Of a stretch of 64,000 nt of DNA, positions 36,388 to 45,426 are shown piece by piece; positions within the stretch are counted from its first letter, which is position 1; each line of letters begins with the position of its first letter. The DNA comes from Haloplanus sp. (lineage in GTDB: Archaea; Halobacteriota; Halobacteria; Halobacteriales; Haloferacaceae): assembly GCF_028275055.1 (NCBI RefSeq), contig NZ_JAQCNJ010000071.1, positions 1 through 64,000 of the forward strand, read 5' to 3'. Below the pieces are notes generated by a model. The model was not told the origin of the DNA and ran no database searches. It worked only from the letters and a program-made list of their open reading frames with translations. The position numbers and the translations under genes were made by a program.

Positions 36388-37457
36388 CGGTCAGCGAGAC
36401 GGGTGGAGCGGAGTTGAGCGCCGCACAGCGGCTCCTCGTCGACCTCGTTGAGACACCCTCACCGTCGGGCGAGGAGGACGCCGCGGCCGAGCGCCTCGTC
36501 GCGTTTTTCGAGGCCAACGGCCGCGAGGTGTGGCGCGACGAGGTGGGGAACGTCCACGCGCCGGCGGACGACGCCGTTCTTCTCACCTCGCACATCGACA
36601 CCGTGCCGGGCGACATCCCGGTCGAAATCGACGACGGCGCGGACGGCGAACGGTCGCTGTGGGGGCGCGGAAGCGTCGACGCGACCGGATCGCTGGCAGC
36701 GATGGCCGTCGCCGCAGTTGAAACGGGCGTCAGCTTTCTCGGCGTCGTCGGCGAGGAGGTTGACTCGCGCGGTGCGCGCCACGTGGTCGAAAACGGCCGC
36801 GCCGAACCCGACGCGGTCGTCAACGGCGAGCCCAGCGGATGGACGGGGATCACCCTCGGCTACCGTGGCCTGTTGGCGGGGACGTACGTCGCCACCAGCG
36901 AGTCGGGCCACACCTCACGCCCCGAGAACAACGCGATTCAGGACGCGATGGACTGGTGGTCGCAGGTCGAACGTGAGTTCGACCCCGACGAGTACCTGCC
37001 CGTCTTCGAGCAGGTGACCTGCAAGCCCACGGAGTTCGAGGGTGGAACCAGCGTCGACGGGCTCTCCGTCGAAGCGACGATGGAAGTCCAGTTCCGCGTT
37101 CCGCCGGAGTACACCGTCGACGACGTCCGGGAGATGGCGGCCGGCCGACTCGACGGCGGCACCGTCCACTGGTACGACGCGGTCCCGCCGGTGATGGAGA
37201 GCCCGCGGACGGACGTTGCCAGGGCGTTTCGGGTGGCCATCCGGTCTGCGGGGGGCGACCCTCGCCTTCTCCGGAAGACGGGGACGGCGGATATGAACGT
37301 CTTCGCGTCGACGTGGGACTGCCCGATGATCACGTACGGCCCCGGCGACTCGGACCTCGATCACGCGCCGGACGAACACATCCCGCTGGCCGAGTACGAC
37401 CGTGCTATCGAGGTGTTGATCGACGCCTGCAAGCGCCTGCAGGGTGGCGGCGGATGA
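36384..37457 (+). CDS. argE: LysK/ArgE-type deacylase releasing ornithine
   Basis: A 357-residue M20 metallopeptidase of the LysK type. Zinc ligands are visible in TSHIDTVPGD (His and catalytic Asp), GRGSVDATGSLAAM (bridging Asp), GVVGEEVDSRGARHV (catalytic Glu-Glu), VNGEPSG and, near the end, APDEHIPLAEYD (His). It hydrolyses the bond between ornithine and the carrier. In LysW-type pathways this enzyme replaces the acetylornithine deacetylase; the name argE follows haloarchaeal usage. Confidence 0.92.
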   Translation: MTVSETGGAELSAAQRLLVDLVETPSPSGEEDAAAERLVAFFEANGREVWRDEVGNVHAPADDAVLLTSHIDTVPGDIPVEIDDGADGERSLWGRGSVDATGSLAAMAVAAVETGVSFLGVVGEEVDSRGARHVVENGRAEPDAVVNGEPSGWTGITLGYRGLLAGTYVATSESGHTSRPENNAIQDAMDWWSQVEREFDPDEYLPVFEQVTCKPTEFEGGTSVDGLSVEATMEVQFRVPPEYTVDDVREMAAGRLDGGTVHWYDAVPPVMESPRTDVARAFRVAIRSAGGDPRLLRKTGTADMNVFASTWDCPMITYGPGDSDLDHAPDEHIPLAEYDRAIEVLIDACKRLQGGGG

Positions 37458-38353
37458 GCGTCGAGACGACCGACCTCCTCGACGTGGACGACCTCACGGC
37501 CGGGGAACTGGAGACGGTTCTCGACCGCGCGGCCGCGATCAAGGCCGGCGAGGACGACACCGACCTCACCCGGCGGACGCTGGCGATGGTGTTCGAGAAG
37601 CCGAGCACGCGAACCCGGACCTCCTTCGAAACGGCGATGACGCGGCTTGGCGGCCACGCCATCTTTCTCGGGCCGAACGACATCCACCTCGGCCGGGGCG
37701 AACCGATCAAAGACACCGCCCGCGCGCTTGCGGGGTACGCCGACGCCATCATGGCGCGACTGTTCGACCACTCGGCGGCCGAGACGCTGGCCACATACGC
37801 CGATGTGCCGGTGATCAACGGCTTGACCGACGACGCCCACCCCTGTCAGACGCTCGCGGATCTGCTAACGGTGCGGGAGGCGTTCGGCGGCTTCGAGGAT
37901 GTGACCGTCGCGTGGATCGGTGACGGCAACAACGTCGCCCAGTCGTTCGTCCTCGGCGCGGCGCTTGCGGGGCTTGACTGCACCGTGACGGCGCCACCGG
38001 CGTACGGAATCGACGGGGACGTACTGGATCGGGCGGCTGAACTGGGTCGGTCGCCGACGCTCGTCGACGACCCGGAGACCGCGGCCGCCGACGCCGACGT
38101 TGTCTACACCGACGTGTGGGTGTCGATGGGAGAAGAGGACATCCGAGATGAGAAGCTGTCGGCGTTCGACGGCTATCAGGTGAACGCCGACCTTCTCGCG
38201 GGCGGCGACGCGAGGGTGATGCACTGTCTGCCCGCCCACCGCGGCGAGGAGATCACCGACGACGTGATCGAAGACGACCGGACGCTGATCTGGCGACAGG
38301 CCGAGAACCGCCTGCACGCACAGGCCGGTCTGCTCGTCGAACTGCTCGCGTGA
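37454..38353 (+). CDS. argF: ornithine carbamoyltransferase
   Basis: A 299-residue transferase. The carbamoyl phosphate site is EKPSTRTRTSFE (residues 48-59). The C-terminal ornithine side shows HPCQTLADLLTV, WIGDGNNVAQS and VMHCLPAHRGEEITDDV with the catalytic Cys. It makes citrulline from ornithine and carbamoyl phosphate, feeding ArgG. It is the last gene of the operon, overlapping argE by ATGA. Confidence 0.96.
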   Translation: MSVETTDLLDVDDLTAGELETVLDRAAAIKAGEDDTDLTRRTLAMVFEKPSTRTRTSFETAMTRLGGHAIFLGPNDIHLGRGEPIKDTARALAGYADAIMARLFDHSAAETLATYADVPVINGLTDDAHPCQTLADLLTVREAFGGFEDVTVAWIGDGNNVAQSFVLGAALAGLDCTVTAPPAYGIDGDVLDRAAELGRSPTLVDDPETAAADADVVYTDVWVSMGEEDIRDEKLSAFDGYQVNADLLAGGDARVMHCLPAHRGEEITDDVIEDDRTLIWRQAENRLHAQAGLLVELLA

Positions 38354-38506
38354 CGTGGGCCGTGGGACGCCGGATGTTGACCGTGGGGCGACGTATCCAA
38401 CAAGGTTCTGTGCTTTCGGTGTCATGATATATAATACGCCCACCGGCGTGTGTGAGAGGCGTCCGATCCCCGAACGTCATTGTACCCACAGGTGGTCGGT
38501 TGCGGT

Positions 38507-38980
38507 ATGGCGACACAAACCGATTCGACGGTGGCGACGAGAGAATCGAACGGCAACTGGCAGGCGGGCGTCATCGGCGGCATCGTCGGCGCGTTGGCGA
38601 TGGGCGGGCTTGTTCTCGCGATGAACGCGCCAACGCTCGCGGTGGCGATCCCCTCGCTGTACACGCTCGCGCCGCCCCCGAACCCGGGGGTGGGGATGGT
38701 CGTCCACGCCTCCCACGGAGCGGTTCTGGGCGTCGTGTTCGCGGCGGCCGTCGGCGCGCTAAACCTGAACTCGACCGGTAAACTCCTCGGGCTAGGTGTC
38801 GCGTGGGGCGTTGCGACGTGGGCCGTTCTGGCGGCGTTGCTCATGCCCCTATGGCTGAGCGCCGTTGGCTCGCCCGCCTCGCCGCCGTTCCCCAACTTCG
38901 CGCCGCCCTCGCTCCTGTGGCACGTCGTCTATGGCGGCGTTCTCGGCGGCGTCTACGCCGCGACGGCCGACGCGCTCTGA
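38507..38980 (+). CDS. small multi-pass membrane protein, function unknown
   Basis: A 157-residue protein with about four hydrophobic segments (VIGGIVGALAMGGLVLAM, VVHASHGAVLGVVFAAAVGAL, LGVAWGVATWAVLAALLMPLWL, LLWHVVYGGVLGGVYAA). Two segments carry an internal similarity around 'VHASHGAVLG' and 'WHVVYGGVLGGVYA', which hints at an internal repeat with conserved His. I do not recognise a named family. A TATA-like TATATAATAC (38427-38436) lies about 75 nt upstream, implying a short leader containing an AGGTGG-like ribosome site near 38489, unlike the leaderless neighbours. Confidence 0.7.
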   Translation: MATQTDSTVATRESNGNWQAGVIGGIVGALAMGGLVLAMNAPTLAVAIPSLYTLAPPPNPGVGMVVHASHGAVLGVVFAAAVGALNLNSTGKLLGLGVAWGVATWAVLAALLMPLWLSAVGSPASPPFPNFAPPSLLWHVVYGGVLGGVYAATADAL

Positions 38981-39152
38981 GTGCGCCGGGAGCGAGCGCG
39001 GCCTGCGTGGACCTCGGTCGGTGTGTCGGGAGGCAGTGGTCGGGACCGTGTGCAACCGGTCGGTCGGGTCGAACCGTTCCGGGTCGAAAACCGAGAGCAG
39101 CGTGCCACGCCCCGCCCGAGGGTTTTAATCCCGGCACGCGTAACGCGGTTCT

Positions 39153-41318
39153 GTGGCAGACACGGCGGGACACGAGCGGTTCTTTCCCTACGACGAACCG
39201 TACCCGAACCAGCGTGAGGCGATGGACCGGATCGCCAACTCGCTGGCCCGTGGACAGGACGTACTGCTCGAAGGCGCACCGGGGACCGGCAAAACGTTGT
39301 CGGCACTCGTGCCGGCACTCGCCCACGCCCGCGACGAGGACCGAACGGTGGTCATCACGACGAACGTCCACCAGCAGATGCGCCAGTTCGTCGAGGACGC
39401 CCGCGCCATCGCTCGCGAGGCGCCGATCCGGGCGGTCGTTTTCAAGGGAAAGGCGTCGATGTGTCACCTCGACGTGGGGTACGAGGAGTGTCGGAGTCTC
39501 AAGGAGACCACCCAATCGCTGGTCGAGGCCGAACGGGACCGTCGGGAACTCGCCGACCGGAGCGACGCCCTCCTCGACGCAGTGCGGGACGGGGACGACG
39601 AGGCCGCAGCGGCCCGGACTGCCGTTGTCGACGAACTCGACGAATTGGAGGAGGAAATCGAGGGGTTGGAGGCGGCGAACGTCTGTGAACACTACCGCGC
39701 GAACCTCACCCGGAACACGGAGGAGTTCCGGGAATGGCTGTTCGAGGACGTTCGCACCCCAGAGGAGATCTACGCCTACGCCGACGAACGGGGGCTTTGT
39801 GGCTACGAACTCCTGAAAGAGGGGATGGAGGAAATCGACCTCGTCGTCTGCAACTACCACCACCTGCTCGATCCCTCGATCCGCGAACACTTTTTTCGGT
39901 GGCTGGATCGTGATCCCTCGGAGGTGATCACCGTCTTCGACGAGGCACACAACATCGAGGCCGCGGCCCGCGAACACGCCACCCGGACGCTCTCGGCGCG
40001 GACACTCGAGGGTGCGATCGCGGAACTCGACGACGCCGACGACTCGCGGGCATCGAGCGCTCGAAACGTTATCGAGGCGTTTCTGACCGGACTGGAGAGG
40101 GCCGTCGACGGTGCGCTGGGCTTTGGAGAACGCGACCAGGTCGGCGAGGAGTGGCACGACCTCGATATCGACAACGACGACCGCCGGGACGACCTGACGC
40201 TTGGGTTTCTCGACGCCTACGAGGGCGAAGGAATCGACACCGAACTCGACCTCGCGCTCCAACTGGGTGGAGCACTCGACGAGGCCTACGAGGAGGCGTA
40301 CCGCCGCGGCGAGACGACGACCCGACAGGAGTCGTCGACGCTCCAGGCGGCGCGGTTCGTTGCCGACTGGATGGGGATGGGGGCGGACCTCGGCCGCCGC
40401 CCGATGGCGGCGGTGCGCCGGGACCGGGGGAGCAACGAGGTGTACGGCCGGGCGGAACTGTACACCGCCATCCCTCGGGAGGTGACCGAAGGGTTGTTCG
40501 ATGAGGTGGCCGCGAGCGTGCTGATGAGCGCGACGTTGCGGCCGTTCGACGTTCTCTCGGACGTGTTGGGACTGGAGTCGCCGGCGACACTGGCCTACGG
40601 GCTGGAGTATCCCGAGAAGCGCCGGCGGACCTACGCTGTCACGGGACCGGCGCTCTTTTCTAGCGACCGCGACGACCCCGAGACACAGGCGACGGTCGCG
40701 GAGACGCTCGCCGGCGTTATCGGAGTGACGCCGGGCAACACGCTCGTGTTCTGTCCCTCGTACGCGGAGGCCGAGCGGTACCACGGCCGCCTCTCGCTTT
40801 CGAACGCCTATCTCGACGAGGCGGGAACACCGACCGAGACCCTCCGTCAGCGGTTCGTCGAAGCCGACGACGCCGCTTTGTTCACGTCGTTGTGGGGCAC
40901 GCTCGGCGAAGGGGTGAGCTTCGACGGCAACGACGCCCGGACCGTCGTCGTCGTCGGCGTTCCCTATCCCAGCCTCTCGACACGTCTCGAAGCGGTCCAA
41001 GACGCCTACGACCGCGAGTACGGCCACCGGACCTCGGACGCGGGCTGGCGATACGCGGTCGAGATTCCGACGATCCGCAAGACCCGACAGGCGCTGGGGC
41101 GGGTGATCCGATCGCCCGATGACTTCGGCGTTCGTGTCCTTCTCGATAAACGCTACACGCGCGCCGGGCGCGACATGGGGAAGTACGGTGTTCGCGACTC
41201 GTTCCCGGCGGAGGAACGGGACGAGATCATCGACGTCGCCCCCGAGAAACTACAGTTCGCGATGCTGAACTTCTACGCCGACCTCGATGCCTACGATGGT
41301 GACCCGCCGGCGCCGTGA
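39153..41318 (+). CDS. XPD/Rad3-family iron-sulfur DNA helicase
   Basis: A 721-residue superfamily 2 helicase of the XPD/Rad3 group, unwinding DNA 5' to 3' in repair. Walker A is GAPGTGKT (41-48) and the DEAH box is in VFDEAHNIE (about 262-270). Four Cys (C104, C113, C178, C216) between helicase motifs Ia and II match the [4Fe-4S] cluster domain. Motifs V and VI (SLWGTLGEGVSFDG, RQALGRVIRSPDDFG) are intact. The start is GTG. The gene stands alone between a membrane protein and a lipoprotein gene. Confidence 0.93.
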   Translation: MADTAGHERFFPYDEPYPNQREAMDRIANSLARGQDVLLEGAPGTGKTLSALVPALAHARDEDRTVVITTNVHQQMRQFVEDARAIAREAPIRAVVFKGKASMCHLDVGYEECRSLKETTQSLVEAERDRRELADRSDALLDAVRDGDDEAAAARTAVVDELDELEEEIEGLEAANVCEHYRANLTRNTEEFREWLFEDVRTPEEIYAYADERGLCGYELLKEGMEEIDLVVCNYHHLLDPSIREHFFRWLDRDPSEVITVFDEAHNIEAAAREHATRTLSARTLEGAIAELDDADDSRASSARNVIEAFLTGLERAVDGALGFGERDQVGEEWHDLDIDNDDRRDDLTLGFLDAYEGEGIDTELDLALQLGGALDEAYEEAYRRGETTTRQESSTLQAARFVADWMGMGADLGRRPMAAVRRDRGSNEVYGRAELYTAIPREVTEGLFDEVAASVLMSATLRPFDVLSDVLGLESPATLAYGLEYPEKRRRTYAVTGPALFSSDRDDPETQATVAETLAGVIGVTPGNTLVFCPSYAEAERYHGRLSLSNAYLDEAGTPTETLRQRFVEADDAALFTSLWGTLGEGVSFDGNDARTVVVVGVPYPSLSTRLEAVQDAYDREYGHRTSDAGWRYAVEIPTIRKTRQALGRVIRSPDDFGVRVLLDKRYTRAGRDMGKYGVRDSFPAEERDEIIDVAPEKLQFAMLNFYADLDAYDGDPPAP

Positions 41319-41363
41319 GCGACCGCCGAAACGCATTTTGATGTGCCGTCGATGGGCCCTCGT

Positions 41364-41957
41364 ATGCGACGAGGCAGACGCGCCATCGTCGTGGTGATCG
41401 TGTTGTTCGGTGCCGGTTGTGTGGGGCTGGCACCCGAAGCCACACCCGACGCGACGGACGCGTCGACGACGACAGCCGTGTCCGACCCCGCCGGCGTCGA
41501 GCACGTCGTCCGCGCGGGAGCGGTACCCGACGACATCGCCTCGGTCAGCATCACGCTACAGGTCGTCTTTGTCGACCGGCGCGACGACGTGGGGCCGTGC
41601 TGGCGGGAGACGTTTTCCGGGCCGTACAAGCCGACGGTGACGCCCATCCGGCCGCCGAGTGGCGACTGTCACCGGTCGGAGCCGATTACCCTCGACCCGG
41701 CCGATATCGACGGCGAGCGGTCGCTGGGTCGGGTCACCGCCCCCGGTCGGTTCGACGGAGGACACGCGCTCCTCGTCACGAACGTGACGGCGACACACGC
41801 GAACGGGACGGTCGTCGACGGGATTCGGGTCGACAAGCGCGTGTCGGTGGTCGAAGGGGCGCCGGCAGGCCCCTACCGCGTTCGGCTCTCGGTGTCGTCG
41901 TACCGCGGGAGCGACCGCCCATACGACTACTGGGTTATCGGCGAGCGCGAGGGGTGA
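41364..41957 (+). CDS. predicted lipoprotein, function unknown
   Basis: A 197-residue protein with an Arg-containing start (MRRGRRA), a hydrophobic stretch IVVVIVLFGAGC and a Cys in lipobox context (FGAGC), so it is probably an exported lipid-anchored protein. A Thr/Asp-rich linker follows, then a beta-rich domain with two further Cys (GPCWRETF, SGDCHRSEP) that could form a disulfide. Upstream ATGs at 41352 and an in-frame GTG at 41343 are alternatives. I see no family match. It starts 45 nt after the helicase gene. Confidence 0.7.
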   Translation: MRRGRRAIVVVIVLFGAGCVGLAPEATPDATDASTTTAVSDPAGVEHVVRAGAVPDDIASVSITLQVVFVDRRDDVGPCWRETFSGPYKPTVTPIRPPSGDCHRSEPITLDPADIDGERSLGRVTAPGRFDGGHALLVTNVTATHANGTVVDGIRVDKRVSVVEGAPAGPYRVRLSVSSYRGSDRPYDYWVIGEREG

Positions 41958-42224
41958 CGGTGGTGTTCAGATGAGCCATCGAGGTTGTGGCTCCCTCGAA
42001 CGGAGCGCCCGGCGACGGCCGGTCGGACAGCCGACGGGCGGGACCGAAAGCGGCTGGCGTCTCGACGAACCCGGACGAGACAGGCACCGCGATGTGGCGG
42101 GAGGCGTGGCGGGTCCCGGGAACCGAGACACCACGGGCGTAGACATCGGCATCGGACGCTCGTTTTCGGAATAACCATCGGGACCGGCCACGCGTTTATG
42201 TCGCTGCCATCCTAACGACCCGCG

Positions 42225-43580
42225 ATGCCCCAGAAGCCACGGTCGCGGCCACCCGGTCCAAGCGGGGAGCCGTTGTTCGGCAATAGCAGGCAGTACGCGA
42301 AGGATCCGTTCGGTTTTTTGACCGCCTGTGAGGCGGCGTACGGTGACGTGGCGCGGGTTGATCTCGGGCCGATGGAGACGTACGTTCTCACCGATCCGAA
42401 CGAAATCGAACGGGTGCTGGTTGGCGACCACGAGAAGTTCCAGAAGCCGGAGTTTCAGGACGATGCGCTCGGTCGCCTCCTCGGCGACGGCCTCCTCCTG
42501 AGCGAGGGGGAGACGTGGCGGAACCAGCGCGAGATCGCGAACCCGTCGTTCAACATGTCACGGCTCTCCGGTATCGCCGAGACGATGAGCCGGCACGCGA
42601 CCGAGGCGGTCGCCGAGTGGAAGGACGGCGAGCGGATCGATCTCGAAATCGAGATGGCGCGGCTGACGGTGCGGATCATCGCCGACGCCATGCTCGGTAT
42701 CGATCTCTCCGAAACGCGGGTTCGGACGATCCAGGAGACCCTCGAACCGCTCGGCGCACGGTTCGAACCGGATCCGCTCCGCTTTGTCACGCCGGACTGG
42801 CTCCCGACCCAAGAGAACCGTGCCTACGAGGACGCAGTCGGGCAACTGGAGGACGTGGTCGCGGATATCGTCGCGGAGCGGCGAGGGACCGAGGGACACG
42901 CGGACGACGACGACCCGCCGATGGACCTGCTGTCGGCGTTGTTGCGCGCTCAGAACCGCGGTAACCAGACCGACGAGCAGATCCGCGACGAGGTGATGAC
43001 GATGTTGCTCGCAGGCCACGACACGACGGCGCTGACGCTTACCTACGCCAGTTACCTGCTCTCGGAGCACCGGGCGGTCGAACGCCGCGTTCATGAGGAA
43101 CTCGACGTCGTTCTCGACGGCCCGCCGACGTTTGCCGACACCCGCGAACTGGGCTACCTCGATAAGGTACTGCAGGAAACGATGCGGCTCTATCCGCCGG
43201 TGTACGTCATCTTCCGCGAGCCGACGGTAGACGTGAAACTCGGAGGCTACCGGGTTCCCGCAGGGTCCGCCGTGATGTGTCCCCAGTGGGCCGTCCACCG
43301 GTCACCCCGGTGGTGGGACGACCCCGAGACGTTCGATCCCGACCGCTGGGAACGCGGCCGTGCCGCCGACCGTCCACGATTTGCCCATTTCCCGTTCGGC
43401 GGTGGGCCACGGGCCTGCATCGGACGGCAGTTCTCGTTGTTGGAGGCGAAACTCATCCTCGGGGTCGTCGGGCAGGAGTTCCGCCTGCGGTACGACCGCG
43501 ACCGACCGTTCGACCTTCGGGGGTCGCTGACGATGCACCCCGAGGGCGGGATGCCGATGCGGGTCGAGCAACGGAGCTAG
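42225..43580 (+). CDS. cytochrome P450 (CYP174-like)
   Basis: A 451-residue soluble P450 monooxygenase. Visible are the I-helix oxygen-activation motif AGHDTTALT, the K-helix ExxR in ETMRLYPP, and the heme-binding loop FGGGPRACIG with axial Cys398. Overall it resembles CYP174 of Halobacterium and the bacterial/archaeal CYP102/CYP4-like group. The substrate is unknown. TTTATG (42195-42200) about 28 nt upstream supports the ATG at 42225. No dedicated reductase gene is adjacent, but ferredoxins are encoded at 45054 and 53913. Its stop overlaps that of the convergent RNA-ligase-like gene. Confidence 0.93.
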   Translation: MPQKPRSRPPGPSGEPLFGNSRQYAKDPFGFLTACEAAYGDVARVDLGPMETYVLTDPNEIERVLVGDHEKFQKPEFQDDALGRLLGDGLLLSEGETWRNQREIANPSFNMSRLSGIAETMSRHATEAVAEWKDGERIDLEIEMARLTVRIIADAMLGIDLSETRVRTIQETLEPLGARFEPDPLRFVTPDWLPTQENRAYEDAVGQLEDVVADIVAERRGTEGHADDDDPPMDLLSALLRAQNRGNQTDEQIRDEVMTMLLAGHDTTALTLTYASYLLSEHRAVERRVHEELDVVLDGPPTFADTRELGYLDKVLQETMRLYPPVYVIFREPTVDVKLGGYRVPAGSAVMCPQWAVHRSPRWWDDPETFDPDRWERGRAADRPRFAHFPFGGGPRACIGRQFSLLEAKLILGVVGQEFRLRYDRDRPFDLRGSLTMHPEGGMPMRVEQRS

Positions 43581-44098
43581 GGCCGGGGCAACGAGACGGT
43601 CCACCCCGCCTCGCGCCGGGCGCGGCTCCAGAGGTCGAGTTCCGACACCGTCCACGTCACGGAATCGAGGTTCTTTGCGTGGAGGCGGTCGATGGCATCG
43701 CCGACCGCCGCGGCGTCGCCGCCGCGGGCGAGGGTGACGTGAGGGACGTACGCCTCGCCCTCCAACTCGTCGTCGACAACGCCGAACGCCTCAACCAGCC
43801 GGCGGTGCAGGTCGGCGAGTCCGGGGCTTTCGACGGCGAGGTAGACGACCGGTCCCGGACCGTGCGGAGGCGTCTCGAAGGCGCCGATCCCGGTCACCGA
43901 CGCCTCGAACGCCGGCGCCGGTGAAAGCGCGCCCCGGAGTCGCTCCCGGAGGTGGTGGTACTCGTCCGCCTCGGCCTCGAACCGCTTGCAGACGAGGGTG
44001 TGGCGGTCCCGGATCCGGTCGAAGGGGGTCAGGTCGGACAACAGGTCGGCGGCGAGGCGGTCGACGCGACCCGGGACCGGGACGTTGAGACTGTACAC
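43577..44098 (-). CDS. 2'-5' RNA ligase / cyclic phosphodiesterase family protein
   Basis: A 173-residue protein of the 2H phosphoesterase superfamily. The two catalytic motifs are RHTLVCKRF (about residue 32) and PHVTLARG (about residue 122), both H-x-T. Members ligate or hydrolyse 2',5' RNA bonds or open cyclic phosphates; the physiological substrate is unclear. It starts with GTG and overlaps the P450 gene tail to tail by 3-4 bases, so the two transcripts are convergent. Confidence 0.85.
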   Translation of the reverse strand: MYSLNVPVPGRVDRLAADLLSDLTPFDRIRDRHTLVCKRFEAEADEYHHLRERLRGALSPAPAFEASVTGIGAFETPPHGPGPVVYLAVESPGLADLHRRLVEAFGVVDDELEGEAYVPHVTLARGGDAAAVGDAIDRLHAKNLDSVTWTVSELDLWSRARREAGWTVSLPRP

Positions 44099-44137
44099 GT
44101 CGGAGGATGCGGCGGCGCCGAAAAGAGGATTGTGGGC

Positions 44138-44326
44138 TCAGATTCGGTCGGACAGCCAGAGAACGATGAGGACGACGATCAACAGGCCGATGACCGGGCG
44201 AAGCAGCCCGAGCAGGCCAAAGAGGATGTCGAAAAGTTCCTCGACGATCTCGAGGGCGATCCAGATCACCACCAGAACGAGAACGATCTTCAACAGCGAC
44301 TCCACGTCGAGGGAGGCGCGGGTCAT
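44138..44326 (-). CDS. 62-residue membrane protein (DUF7554-like)
   Basis: A 62-residue protein, almost entirely hydrophobic after the first ten residues: IVLVLVVIWIALEIVEELFDILFGLLGLL then VIGLLIVVLIVLWL, giving two helices, the first amphipathic with Glu residues. It ends in SDRI. I associate it with a small haloarchaeal family (DUF7554 label); the role is unknown. It is divergent from the precorrin-2 dehydrogenase gene and upstream of the RNA-ligase-like gene on the same strand, 39 nt away. Confidence 0.75.
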   Translation of the reverse strand: MTRASLDVESLLKIVLVLVVIWIALEIVEELFDILFGLLGLLRPVIGLLIVVLIVLWLSDRI

Positions 44327-44405
44327 GGCCGGAGGTGGGAACGGTCCCGATAAAAGGGTAGCGGCCGTCCGGGCGACTTTTGATCGCCGGCACCCAGAAG
44401 AAACC

Positions 44406-45053
44406 GTGATCCCGCTGGTTCACGACTTCGACGGCGAGGTAGTGCTGATCTTTGGCGGCGGGCCCGTCGGCGCACGGAAGGCGCGGCGTTTTGCGGAGGA
44501 GGCACGGGTCGTCGTCGTCAGCCCGGTGTTCGCTGACGAGGCGTTCGGCGAGAGCGAGTTCGTCCGCGCCGCGCCCGACCCGGCGGACGTGTCGGGATGG
44601 ATCGAGGCCACAGACCCCGCACTCGTCGTCGCCGCCACCGACGACGACGACCTCAACGCCGCGGTCGGACGGGCGGCAAGGGAGGCGGGCGTTCTCGTCA
44701 ACCGCGCGGACCGGAGCGGCGGGCGGGAGCGAGGGAGCGTCGTCGTCCCCGCGACCGTGCGGGACGACCCCGTGGGCGTCGCCGTCACCACGGGCGGAAC
44801 CAGTCCCGCCGTGAGCCGGCGGTTACGCCGGGAACTCGAATCGAGCATAAAGGGTGCAGGGGCGGTGGCGACGGTCGTCGCCGACCTGCGGGCGGCACTC
44901 AAAACGCGGTCGATCGACCCGACGCGTCGTCGTGAGGCCGTCCGCGCCGTCGCCGAGGCCGACACCGTGTGGGCGGTCGCACGGGAAACCGGCGACGAAC
45001 GGCGGGTTCGTGAGGTCGCCGACCGGATCGTCGCCGACACACTCGACGGCTGA
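44406..45053 (+). CDS. precorrin-2 dehydrogenase (siroheme synthase N-terminal type)
   Basis: A 215-residue protein with an NAD-binding N-terminus PLVHDFDGEVVLIFGGGPVGARKARRF and the CysG/Met8p-type middle region (VVAATDDDDLNAAVGRAAREAGVLVNRAD, GTSPAVSRRLRRELE). It oxidises precorrin-2 to sirohydrochlorin and may also insert iron; a separate SUMT does the methylation. The GTG at 44406 gives the family start; the open frame to the left (from 43986) is a shadow. It converges on the reductase copy B operon, whose SUMT supplies its substrate. Confidence 0.9.
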   Translation: MIPLVHDFDGEVVLIFGGGPVGARKARRFAEEARVVVVSPVFADEAFGESEFVRAAPDPADVSGWIEATDPALVVAATDDDDLNAAVGRAAREAGVLVNRADRSGGRERGSVVVPATVRDDPVGVAVTTGGTSPAVSRRLRRELESSIKGAGAVATVVADLRAALKTRSIDPTRRREAVRAVAEADTVWAVARETGDERRVREVADRIVADTLDG

Positions 45054-45389
45054 TCACCAGTCGACGCTCAACGTACCGTCGCCCTCGGGGTCGGGGGCGA
45101 TCTCCTCGTCGGTCCGGCGGTCGATCACGTGGATAACTCCCCGCCCCTTTTTGGCCGGGCAGACCTCGGCGGCACGGACGTTGTGGGACAACTCCTCCTC
45201 GCCGACGTAGTAGGTCCGGGGGCGTGCCAGCCCGGTGTCGAGAGAAAGGTCCCAGTTCGGGGACACCTCCGCGCATTTCCCGGTGCCGATACAGCCGCTT
45301 GCCTCGAAGATGATCTTGTACGGTTTGGTCTCGACTGGCGGGGCGTCGTCGCCGCCAACGTCGCTTGGCCGGATACCGTCGTCGCTCAT
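45054..45389 (-). CDS. single-cluster ferredoxin
   Basis: A 111-residue ferredoxin with an acidic N-terminal extension. Cluster ligands are CIGTGKC (about residues 33-39) and AAEVCPAKKG (about 76). Only three Cys are present, and the second position of a classic C-x2-C-x2-C motif is missing, so a [3Fe-4S] or unusual cluster is likely. It ends the minus-strand operon containing SUMT and reductase copy B, suggesting it donates electrons to siroheme synthesis or to the reductase. Its stop abuts the end of the precorrin-2 dehydrogenase gene. Confidence 0.85.
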   Translation of the reverse strand: MSDDGIRPSDVGGDDAPPVETKPYKIIFEASGCIGTGKCAEVSPNWDLSLDTGLARPRTYYVGEEELSHNVRAAEVCPAKKGRGVIHVIDRRTDEEIAPDPEGDGTLSVDW

Positions 45390-45426
45390 GAGTGTGGTAG
45401 TCGAGGGAGGCTGTTAAACGGGTGGG

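Noticed and set aside
38841-41027. 728-codon minus-strand frame
   Set aside because: Antisense to the XPD helicase gene, which carries all helicase motifs in the plus strand.
41958-42224. Arg/Gly-rich frames between the lipoprotein and P450 genes
   Set aside because: No acidic composition or motifs; only a P450 TATA element (42195-42200) is supported.
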